NCBI GenBank assembly: GCA_946894095.1
Contig: OX335660.1
Coordinates: forward strand, 8,561,001 to 8,625,000
Direction: 5' to 3'
DNA from: Incurvaria masculella
Taxonomy: Eukaryota; Arthropoda; Insecta; Lepidoptera; Incurvariidae
Length of the DNA stretch: 64,000 nucleotides
Shown: positions 34,689-47,200 of the stretch, piece after piece
How the letters are laid out: every line of letters begins with the position of its first letter
Numbering within the stretch: position 1 is the first letter of the stretch
The notes under the pieces: model-generated
What the model saw: only the letters and a program-made list of their open reading frames with translations
Databases searched by the model: none
Told to the model about the DNA's origin: nothing
Program-made: the position numbers and the translations under genes

Positions 34689-37600
34689 CTGACACATACA
34701 ATGCCGTGTTACAAGCTAGGAGAGAACCACTGAGGGTTGCGTAAGAGGAAACACTCGTTTCGAGAGTTCACAGAGACCACTTTCTGTACTAGGTTGGGGA
34801 CCACTTTCTTTCTATTTCTGAGTTGGATAAGTGTATTTGATCGCGAATACTCTATGGTTCTGAAACCATGTAAAAGTGTAGGCTGTGCCGGGTGGCAGGG
34901 TTAAGCCCGCCCGGATCAGTATCATCGTATCGAAAGAAAGATGATCGAAGAGGCAATGAAACATTATCTGTGTTTTCCTTCCAGCTCAATGTAGCCGTGC
35001 TCATAAAGACCTGTTATGGCACCTAATTCCACCTGGAACTCAATGGTTTTTTTTTTATGCGACCTGACGTGGATGGCTGATACCACACAACTACCGTTAT
35101 GATGTTAGCCCAATACACCACATTTCCGAAGGAATTTGGTGCCATGCCAGGACCTTCCCTTTATGAGCACGGCTAAATTGAACTGGATGGAAAACACGGA
35201 CAATTTTTCATTGTCGCTTCGACCATCTTTTCATCTAATGCGATGGTACCAACCCGGGCGGGCTTAAACCCTACCACCTAGTAGGAAAAGGGGATTCCGA
35301 ACCATGGAGCAGCTCGCATTCGTGACGAAATGCATTTATCGAACTCGGAAAGAGAAAGACAGTGGTGCATGTCGGTATTGAACCCAGGCCTCTGGTACGC
35401 TAGGCCAGTCCCCACGCCAGTAGGCTACGAGCCCCTCAAATGGTAGCCAAGTTCAATTTTACATATATAAAATTACGGTAATTACGGAAATTACGGTAAA
35501 GTAGACAAGTTTCGTTTCCTATTATTATTACTTCATGTAAGGCCCTTTCGTGACAAGCACAAAATCTCTACAAAAAAGTGACGCTATATTGCAACAATCA
35601 AAGCAATAAGCGAATAAGCAATTGGTAAGTGTCCAAAAAAAAATACGGAATTATGGTTTGAGAAAGAATTTTTCATTGAGTTGGTGATTTTAAAGAAAAT
35701 GTTATCGATAGAACGAAAAGTCCACGAAAAGCATCATGTCTTGGTTTTCATTTAGTTTCATTAAAGATTCTCTTAAACGATCTGCTGATTAGCTTATTCG
35801 GCACATAAGCATTGACCAAGGGGCCTTTCTTACCATCTGCAATCAATACTAGTACAAGATAATGAGCACTTTAGTAATAAAGGCCCTTTTAAGTATCAAG
35901 TAGACATTATCATCAACACTTGGTGAAAACCAGGCTGAGTTTAGTGTATCGTCTAAAAAACGTGATTTATTAGCAACAGAGTCTCTTAACCCTGTTAGTG
36001 TTACATGAATTTGAATCAATAGGAATATAATTATTTTTTCCTTTTTTACTGTTCGCATGCTGGAAATACGCCAACCTGCAGTGGTTTGATTGAAACCCAC
36101 GTTGCAGCGTACACTACGATGAAATAAAAAATAAAAAAACTTACGCTCTCCTGCAGTTCCTTGGACTCGAGTGGCACGTGCGACTTGACAACGTTGGGTT
36201 TGGGTCTCTGCGCCGCCTTCGAGTCCCGCTGCGGCGCGGGCGTCGCGTGCGCTGACACTACACAAACACACATTTATTGTTGTTATTTTATCGTTATGCA
36301 CACGGTGAACAGAAAACCTGTCGAACACCCGAAGGAAGGAAGTACAGGTTTGGAAACGTGTCACAATGGGCGCAACCTTTGTGTACATTTTCTGTATTGG
36401 ATTTCGCAGCTATTAGATAAGTGGTTCTTAACCGGTGGACAGCGGACCCATGGTGGTCCCTGGAAGCATCTAAAGTGGTCCCTGGAAGCACCTAAAGTAG
36501 TCCCTAGAAGCACCTAAAGTGGTCCGCGAAGCCATCCTAAAAATATTAAATATGTGATGATTTGACAAGGGTTTGTAGAGTGTGCAGAATAAACAAAAAT
36601 CGCATTAAAATAATATAGGTATTTATCTCTGTAAAGTAAAATTTTCGTAAAAAATACTTTAGTATGCGTGTTTTATGGATAGATAGACCATATCTACCCT
36701 TCATTCATTAGATTCATATTACTTACCTCCAACAGTTGGTGGTCCATGGCAAGACAAACATTCCGTCAAATGGTCCCTCATCATTAAAAGCTTAAAAACC
36801 ACTGTATTAGATGAAAAAAATCCCAAAATGTCCAATTTTGAAATAAATTGTAGCCTATCCGATTCAGTGTCTGAAACTATACTTCCTGCCTTTGGTTGTT
36901 CGACAGGTTTTCCGATCACCGTGTTTACACACAAATTGATAGAGATAAATGTGTATAAATATTTCACAGGGGAGGAGGCAAGAAAAGTCACACATAGTCA
37001 CGCACATGCTTCCATTCCGGGCGGCTGCAGGCTGACGGTGCGCGGCAGCACGGTGCGGCCCGCGAGCCACTCCTCGCCCGTCAGCCACGGCTCCCACGTC
37101 ACCAGCGTCGGGGGGAACAGGTCGTCTTGGAACAGCTCGCTCTGAAGAACACTTATCGTTAGAACATCGATAGGACAGGTAGGATATCGTTGTTACTTCT
37201 TAAAAAAAATTGTAGGATAATTTTTTTATGAGTAAGGAGGTGTCAAAATTGATAAAAAGTGGGACACAAAGTGTGGCAAACACTGATGCGAGTATGGCGA
37301 ACATAGATATTTTTTAAAAACCATTTTGATATAGTTATATTTTTGCACGAGGTATCTAAAAATCTAATGCGGATTGACTCAACTTTAATTTCGTATGGGA
37401 AGAAAAGAAATAAGACCAGAAGCCCGATTCTGCTATTTGTCCAATTGCAAACCATTCCTTATGAGTTTTGTTTCGGTCAAACATAACACGCTCAGTTTTG
37501 AGTGCGGTTTCCAAAAATCGGTATTCAGCTAATTCACGCACGTGTTTTGTTATTGTCTATGGAGTGGTTTGTCTTGCGCGCCGCCTAAAGGGTAAAATAA

Positions 37601-38255
37601 CCTGTCACGACGAAGAGAAAGAGTTAGGGATATGCCAACGTAATGTAGAAAAGTGATATTGGCAGTTCGGCGAAGCGATGCTTCGAAGCAAGAAGCGAGA
37701 GAGGCGCTCTACTCCTTTCATTTGCCTATACGTGCATGCATACATATTTTTTTTTTTGTGTCTTGTCTCTCTGCAATCAGCTTGAATTTGGAGTCTTTAT
37801 AAGAGGTGTGGGTATGTGGATATGACTTGAAAAGCTGCCGTCCAATGATGGCAAGCTTTATACTTCTTTGTATATATATTTTTGTCAGCCTCGGTGGCCC
37901 AGTGGCGCGACACTTCGGCGATCGCTCTCCGAAGTTAAGCAACGCTGGGTCCGGTCTGGTCTTGGATGGGTGACCATTCGACCGTTGAGAGAGGCTGGCC
38001 GTGGTTCGGATTCCACGTTAAGCTGTAGGTCCCCTTCCTTACTTACTAGGTGGTAGGGTTTATCCCGCCCGGGTTGGTACCATCGCATTGGATGAACGAT
38101 GGTCGAAGCGGCAATGAAAATTGTCCGTGTTTTCCATCCAGTTCAATGTAGCCGTGCAATATAAGGAAGGTCCTGGCATGGCACCTAGTTCCCATGTGGT
38201 GTGTTGGGCTAATACCATGAACAGAACTTGTGGTATTAGCCATCCATGTCCAGTC

Positions 38256-38292
<37 letters not shown>

Positions 38293-41200
38293 TAATATGA
38301 CTGCACTTATTATTGTTATTTTATAATTTGGCCTCAATTCTTGGTCGCTTCAGCCGTGTTACATCGTTTTTAGTGTCCAGTAGTCCCACAGCTAGCGGAT
38401 TTGTGTGATTTTGTAGTCGTGATTTGTAGGATTTTGAGCGCTTCTGGATTTCCTCCTTGATGGTGGTTACTTTTACGTATTCGTGGATCTCCTCGTTTTT
38501 GGTGAACCATGGGGCATTGCTGATACTGCGAAGGACCTTGTTTTGGAAGTGTTGTAGTATATCGATGTTCGATGTGCTAGCTGAACCCCACAGTTCCAAT
38601 GCATAGGTCCAAACTGGCTTGAGGATGATGTTATAAACAAGGAGTTTATTTGTCAGTGACAGCCTGGATCTTTTTCCCATTAGCCAATACAGGCTGTTAA
38701 AGCGTAGGTTGAGCTGATCTCTTTTGGCCTTAATGTGGTTCTTCCAGTGGAGTCGTCTGTCCAAGTGGCAACCTAGGTATTTGACACACGTCTTGTGGGG
38801 TAGGATCTTACCCCTCAGCTGAACCGGTGGGCAATCACCCTGCCGCAACGTGAATGTGATGTGCACTGATTTTGATGGACTTGCCTGTATACGCCACAGA
38901 TCCAGCCAAGAGTCCACTTTGCGTAGATGCCATTGCAGTATCTCAGATGCATGGGCAGGGTTTGTCGAGCAAGCAATAATTGCAGCATCATCTGCATAGG
39001 TGGCGCTGAGAATGTTGTCGGACTCGGGTATGTCAGCCGTAAATATAAGATATAGTACAGGGCCGAGAACTGACCCCTGTGGAACTCCAGCTCGACACTC
39101 GCGGAAGCACGAATATTCGTTTCCTACCTTTGTTTGGAACAATCGGCCCTCTAAATAAGATGCGGTGATCATATGTATAGTGTGGGGTAGGAGTTTCTTA
39201 ATCTTGTACAGGAGACCCTTGTGCCAAACTCGGTCAAATGCTTGTTGCACATCCAAGAAAGCGGCAGAGCAATATTCTTTCTTTTCGAAGGATTGTCTTA
39301 CCTTCCGAACCACTCTGTGCACCTGTTCAATAGTTGAGTGGTGGGATCGGAACCCAAACTGGTGATCAGGAAATAATGACAAAATAGTTTTCCTTCGGAC
39401 AGATATACGTAGTATATGTTTAGTTTGCATTAAAAGTCAGAAAACGAATTAACTACTTTCTGAAAACATGTACGAAAAAAGATAATTTTAATTTAAGAAC
39501 ACAAATGCATTAAATTTTTCAAGAAAACATCGATTTATAGGCGGCGATACTTTTTAATTTGACAAATACAATTCTCAAAACCGCAAGTTTTCGGCAAAAC
39601 ACAAGGCCCACCAGAACATGGAGCGCGCGTTACGAGTTTGCGAACAAAACACAAACACAACGCATGCGTTTTGCAAACTGCACTAGTAGAATACCATTTT
39701 GCGTGAAACATGCGGTTTTGCGAAAACACAAACATAACGCGCGCAGTTATCAATTAGCAGAATAAGGCTTCAGCATAAGTTAGTATTTTTTTATAAAATG
39801 ATAAAAGACCTAATGGATCCCTGTATCTCCTATGGTTTAAGATTTCCTCACACAAAACACTGCATAGTCGATTTCTGGGTAGCCTGTTGGTTTGATACTA
39901 TTCATTACTTTTAACCGAACTGGATGCGCTCCACTGCTGCCACCGCTCACACGTCACCTCGCAGCAGTAGATCTAAGTGTAGACGGTGCCACGTGTCGCG
40001 CGCTCTACAGAGAGCCAGCCGACGCTCGGTGTACCTTTATCCTGGGCACGGTGAAGGAGAGCGGCTCGACGGTGCCGTTGGTGAGTCGCAGCGCGCGCGC
40101 GAACTCGACGCGCTCCACCGCCCCCAGGTGCTTGTGCAGGAAGGCGATGCCCTGGTGCAGCGTGGCGGCGCGGTGGTGCGACAGCGCGCACAGGAACGGC
40201 GCCTCGCACGTCACCTCGTGGCAGTAGATCTAAGTGTAGACGGTGCCACGTGTCGCGCGCTCTACAGAGAGCCAGCCGACGCTCGGTGTACCTTTATCCT
40301 GGGCACGGTGAAGGAGAGCGGCTCGACGGTGCCGTTGGTGAGTCGCAGCGCGCGCGCGAACTCGACGCGCTCCACCGCCGCCAGGTGCTTGTGCAGGAAG
40401 GCGATTCCCTGGTGCAGCGTGGCGGCGCGGTGGTGCGACAGCGCGCACAGGAACGGCGCCTCGCACGTCACCTCGTAGCAGTAGATAGTCGAGTCACCCT
40501 GGTGACAATGGCTTATTATTAATACTTCTTACAGGAGACTAAAAAGGCAAACTGTGTATGATAGCAACACTTACAGGACAATGTCCACTAAAGGACAATT
40601 TCCATTTTCTATTTCCGTTTATTTTAACGTCTTCTGGTCAAACTTAGCTAATTTATGTCACAATCTAAATTATAAACGGATTCGATTAACTCAGTGAAGA
40701 AGAACTTGCAATGCTTCACGGATTTTTTCCTCCTCCACTTTTATGCTGTATGGTATTAGCCATCCATGTCAGGTTCAAAAAATAATGCTATAGTTCACTT
40801 GAATGAATGCCAAAGCCCAGATTTCTAAATACTAATGCCAAAGCCCTTTTTTCTAAATGCTAATGGCAAATCCCAGATTTCTTAAAGCTAATGCCAAAGC
40901 CCATATTTCCATATTTTCTATCGGTTTTAATATAAGCCATGCTCACAGATAAGGAAGGACCTGGCAACATGTCTCGGGAATGTGGTGTAATGTGTAAATA
41001 ATAGGTCGGGGAAAAAGTCTTTTCGCATTATAGTATGTATGAACTTGTAATAAAATCTCTTTGGCTATACTATTTGTATCTGGCTGGTTTTGGTATCATT
41101 GAAAGTTTAAATTTTAAAGAACATAATTCCAAATTCAAATTAGGAAAATGTGTGATTCTCATTTGTTTTTCGTACTGTCAAAATGAGTGAATCTAATGAA

Positions 41201-44200
41201 GAAATTCGATACATTTTAAAATTTTACTACAAAAAAGGTAAAAATGCAACGCAAGCCGCGAAACAAATTTGCGATGTTTATGGACCTAGTGCAGTGTCTG
41301 TGAGAGTAGCACAAATTTGGTTTAAGCGTTTTCAATCCAGAAATTTTGATGTCAAAGATGCACGTCGCTCTGGTCGCCCTATTACGGATAAAATGGATGC
41401 CATTTTTGAAAAAGTGGAGCAAGATCGGCATATCAGTAGTTACGACGTAGCTGAAGAACTAGGAATTGACCACAAAACAGTTTTGGCGCATTTGAAAAAA
41501 ACTGGGTACACAAAAAAGCTTGATATTTGGGTACCTCACGAGCTCACTGAAAGAAACCTAATGAACCGTGTACTCATTTGTGATTCTTTATTACGACGTA
41601 ATGAAACCGAACCATTTTTGAAGAAGCTGATAACTTGTGATGAAAAGTGGATCACGTACGACAAGAACGTGCGAAAAAGGTCGTGGTCAAAGGCCGGTCA
41701 AGTTTCACAGACTGTGGCGAAACCCGGGTTAACTCGCAACAAGGTGATGCTGTGTGTGTGGTGGGATTGGAAGGGCATTATTCATTATGAGCTGTTACCA
41801 CCAGGCAGGACCATCGATTCTGAACTCTACTGCGAACAACTGATGAGATTAAAGCAAGAAGTTGAGAGAAAGCGGCCAGACAGAAGGGGTGTGGTTTTTC
41901 ATCATGATAACGCTAGACCTCACACATCTTTAGCCACTCAGCAAAAACTAAGAGAGTTTGGCTGGGAGGTGTTAATGCATCCGCCGTATAGTCCTGACCT
42001 TGCACCTTCAGATTTCCACCTGTTTAGGTCTCTTCAGAATTCTTTAGGCAGTGTCAGGTTAACATCACAAGAGGACTGCCAAAACCACTTGTCGCGGTAT
42101 ATTGATCAGAAGTCCCAATATTTCTATAGCAATGGGATCATGTCCCTACCTACAAGATGGCAAAAAGTTATCGAACAAAATGGTACCTACATACTTTAGT
42201 TAAATGTAAATAAACCATATTAAAAAATGTTTTGAATTTTCTTAAAAAATGCGAAGAAACTTTTTCCCCAACCTAATATATTGAGAGTAGATAGATATTA
42301 TAAAAAAACCTTACCCGGCCTGTCAGGAAAAGTGTGTTGGAGTCGTGGTCGATGTGCGTCTGCAGAATGGCCGGCGACACGTCCAGCCCCACCACGCACA
42401 CCGGACTCTCCAGCGCGTCAGCCTTGAACAGCATTATCTGACGCTCCGACACCCTGCAGTTGAACATTGAACACTCATCACCTCACGTACACTAGCTTCG
42501 AATTGGGGAGCATGCGTAAACAACGTGACGGATTTTAGGTCACCTTTAGACCCCCTCTTCCCCATCGTGACCCGTCGTAACCAAGTGTCAATGTAACCAA
42601 AACAATAATATTAAGAGACATGAAAATACATTGCCAAAAAAGTAAAAAATATATATAATTAATACAATTTTATACAACAATAACAAATTTATTTTATTTC
42701 GAAGTTTATTAAAAAGTATCGCGGGTGGATGGAGCGCGGCAGGAGTGCTTGGCACTGCACAACTTTGCCTTGGGGACACTCACCCCCTCTCGTGACCAGG
42801 GGTCCATTCACTAAAAATTGCTGGGAAATGTATTATTATTTAAATAACGGAAGCGAATGAATAACATACTTCCAACGTATTTACGGGACAAACCAGATTT
42901 TTACCTAACTGTAATGATGTTCTAGAAGTGTGGAAACATTTCCTATTTAAAAAAGTGAGTTCATATTTAGTGGCGAATTCGAACTCACTCTTACTCTGAA
43001 TGGACCCCCAGACGTGACCAAGAGCCGGACCCCTCCCTCCCCATAAATCCATCAAGTGGTTTATGAACGCTCCCTTGCTATACTGTGAAAGACACTGGTT
43101 CTAATCCCACCAGCTGTTTTTCCCATACATCTAATTTGGTACTGGCAATCTGTGATACACAATTTAAAAAATTAAAAATAATTTAATCGCAGAACAAAAT
43201 AAAAGCTTAGGAAATCATTTTTTTTGTTCTTTCTAGTTCAACAAATTATGATAGTGTGCCCATAAAAGCATCTGAATATTATTCTCCTCATACCTTTTGT
43301 AGTTTAGGAATCATTTGAAAACCACTCTACCGATTTAACATTACCACAGTATAATATCTGTGTCTTCAAATTACGTTTGTATAGGGAACATATCTTATGG
43401 GCTATTCCTAAAATTCCAATGACCCACACGAAGGAAACTTACTTATCGAAGCCGGTGACGACGAGGTGCGTCCCGTTGAGCGCCCACACGACGCGCGCGC
43501 CGCGCCCGCCCACCGGACCCTTGCCGCTGCACACCGGGCTCTCTGATGCACGGGGTTTGTACACCTGCCACAATACTTCTTATTATATACTGTCATTAAA
43601 AAATTTGGACTTGTTCATAATCAGCAAAGACTACAATTGTAAGGTAAGCACGAAATACATTCAAGTCTGTTGAAAATGTATAATAATATATAATCAATTT
43701 AATTTAAATATCAAAAAATCATTGTCAAAAAAAGGTCAGAAATATCAAACAAATGCAAACAAATGTAAGTTATTTATATATTTAATTAATTTTATTATTT
43801 TACTAAATATGTTTATTTTAAATTAATAAACTTATTTTGTTTTTGTCTTGTCTGCAACTTGGTAATCTGTGTAAACACAATGGGCCATTCAAATAAGTTT
43901 TGTGTTGTGCTTTTGTTAGCCGGAGAGATTCTTAGAAGTGAATACTACAATAATCTAGTGAATTTAAAAATGTATAATTAATTGACATAAATTCATATTG
44001 TACACCTAACCAGGTTTTTAGCTATCTTGTTGTATATATCTTATCAGGTTTCAGGCAGCCGAAAACTGCTTATTTTCGCAGGTATTATAACCAGCGCCAT
44101 CTCCCGTCAATGCCAGACCTAGTGACAATGGCATTCAACTAAGCCTGATTCCAAATTTTGCCTATGTGGACCTGATCAAAATGTTACATTTGAACTAGAA

Positions 44201-47200
44201 ATTAATAATGACATTGTAAATAAAAAATATCATTGATTTTCATTGGTTTGTATTGCAACGCCACCTCTGTACTTCTATTAGCCCTATTCAACACTGGTAT
44301 GACGTTAGCTATCTACACCTTCCTCTTCAATCTATGCCTCAAATGAATCATAAAGATGGACCAACCCTGACGAGCGTGTCCCGGCACACGGTGGCGAGGT
44401 AGTTTCCGCACGGCGACCACTCCATCGAGAAGATCTGCTCCGTGTGCCCCGTGAGCGTGATGGCGGCGCGCGGCACGCCGCTCAGCTCCCATATCTTGAC
44501 GGTGAGATCGTGCGCGGCGCTCGCCAGGATGTCCGAGGCGGTCGGGTGCCAGCGGATGACGTATATCTTGTCCGGGTGCGCGGCGAAGCAGCGCGCCGGC
44601 TCGTTGCTGGACGCCGTTAGACCTGAGCGAGAGAAAATTGTATTCACATTGTTGCACAAATATACGTAGTCATATCGACCTTACGAATGTGGTCTGTTTG
44701 TTGAATAATCAAAAAAATGTGACTATCGAAGTTCCTAGAATAACTGTGAAGAAAAAACATTTTTACATTTTCTTTGGACACTCGCCGTCCTCTATACCAG
44801 TGGTTTTTAAAACGATTTTGGAAAGGAGCCGTTTCAGATATCGCATAAATCTAAACGGTCCTTCGAGCCGGATTTAAACAATCCGATCGCATTTTTTTTT
44901 AATTTTGAACCGACCAATCCATACGTCAAAGGTTGAAATCTGGCTCGAAGGACCATTTAGATTTTTGGTTTACATCTATCAAGCGCCAAAGAATTAAACG
45001 TGACCGTTTTTTGATAATATTATATTGAACTTCTTCTTCTTCAGCCTTTTGTTTTCCACTGCTGGACATAGACCTCCCTCCCCCAGACTTCGCCAAGTTG
45101 TGCGGTCTCCTGTTTTTCTTCGCCAGTTTTCACCTGCTGTCTGACGTATATCGTCTGACCAACGTTCTGGCGGTTTGCCGACGCTATTGTCTAGCAAACA
45201 ACTCAACGAACACTCAACGAACAAGTTCAGCTGTTATTGAACAATGGCTGACAATACACAAATCCACGACGCGCCCGCCGGCAGCTCCAGCACGGCGAGC
45301 GCTATAGCTAGTGGAGTAGCACACGCACCTCCCTCCGGTATGATCCACTCGCGTATCTCGCCGTCGTCGCAAGCGACCGCGAGCCGCTCGTCGCGGAAGG
45401 GGTCCCACGCCCAGTCCTGCAGCGGCGCGGGGTGCAGCAGCGCGTGCGGGTGCTGCGCGGAGGGCGGCGGCGGCGCGCGGGCGACACGCGTCGCGCCCGC
45501 CGGCAGCTCCAGCACAGCGACGCGCCCGCCGCCCCCGCCGCAGCCGCCCACGGGCAGCGCGCACCGCACGCCGTTCGCTGCACACCAAGAATTTATTTAT
45601 GTATAAATAAAACATAAATACTTATGTATAAATAAATTCTTTATACATAAGTATTTATGTTTTAAAAATAATGTATTTGGTTTTAAAAATAAACGAATGT
45701 GATATGTATATTGAATCAACCTTAAACAAGGACATATTAATTTAAGAAAGAGCCCTGGAAAAAGAACGACTTCTTGAATATACTGCAAAGCTGGACTAAT
45801 TTATAAAATAGTTCTTTTTACGTCTTTCTTTCTTTAATTAAGGGGTGTGTGCTTTTATGTAGATGGCGCCAGAGTCGTTCGTTGCTATTTCTGCTATAAC
45901 TCCCCAAAAATAGGAAGTTACACACTATACCTAACTGTAATAGCGAGAACACTAAGTAGTTGTGTATTTAATGTCATAAATGTATAAAAAAGGCTGGCAT
46001 TAGTAAGTTAATTAAAAGGTATAACGCAAAAAGTAGCCAAATGTAAAAGGAAAAATTTTGAATAATCTCATAAATGCCAGCTTATTATTTTATGAGATTA
46101 AATATAGAACCACTTATTTTTAGTTATAGTTTTTTTTTTATGCGACCTGACATGGATGGCTAATACCACACAACTACCGTTATGATATTAGCCCAATACA
46201 CCACATTCCCGAAGGAATTTGGTGCCATGCCCGGACCTTCCCTTTATGAGCACGGCTACATTGAACTGGATGGAAAACACGGACAATTTTTCATTGCCGC
46301 TTCGACCAATCTTTTCATCCAATGCGATGGTACCAACCCGGGCGGGCTTAAACCCTACCACATAGTAGGGGAAGGGGACCTACATTTTTACATGGATTCC
46401 GAACCAAGGAGCATCTCGCATTCGTGACGAAATACACTTATCGAACTCGGAAAGAGAAAGACAGTGGTGCATGTCGGTATTGAACCCAGGCCTCTGGTAC
46501 GCTAGGCCAGTCCCCGCGCCACTAGGCTAACGAGCCGCTCATGTATGTAACTTCATGATTTTAAAGACCAGAAACGGCCATGACACCATCTACACCCAAC
46601 TCGCTCAAATCCCCATACAAAAGGGGAAAGAAGATCACGCCCATATTTCTTGTCAAAGATCCCAAATTTTGCTGAAAATAACTTTATTTAATTGAACTAG
46701 ATGTCTGATGACCGTTGGCATTGTAAAATTGTGTTTGGTTTCTAAGTTATAAAGTCCGAAAGTTCGAATTTTTCGCGCCTTTTATACAATAACTTCGGAG
46801 GTGGATTACGCAATGATAAAGTAAGAACATCTTAAAAAGATTAGTCGTCAGACATAGCTTATTTAATCAAGACTTATAATCTATTTGGTTTTTGTTAGAT
46901 TTTTGACTACAGCGGTCGTGGTTTACTTTTATCTATAAATCGTTTTGTAATAAAAATTTTCGTAAATCTTACCAAATCATACACTATCTCCCTCATCACG
47001 GAGCCTGTCTTATTCTTTGAAACAGAGAAGGTCCCAGAGCGCAACAGCACAGTTTTGTACCATGCCCGCGAATGAGTTAGTCCCGCCGGGTTGGGCCACC
47101 TTAATGTGTACCTGCTTCATGTTGATTCTAATACTTGGTTACATAAATATATTTAAAATTAAAATAAATGCTTGCTAACTTATTAATTCTTGGACTTCAC

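Noticed and set aside
35380..35437. tRNA gene on the minus strand
   Set aside because: A- and B-box-like motifs are present, but the cloverleaf is poor and the same block recurs as the head of many SINE copies.
39892..40522. Plus-strand open frames of up to 184 codons with an internal repeat
   Set aside because: Antisense shadows of the duplicated coronin-7 exon N; the repeat is the exon duplication.
45214..45617. Several long frames on both strands
   Set aside because: All overlap GC-rich exon J; only the minus frame with WD40 motifs joins its neighbours in phase.
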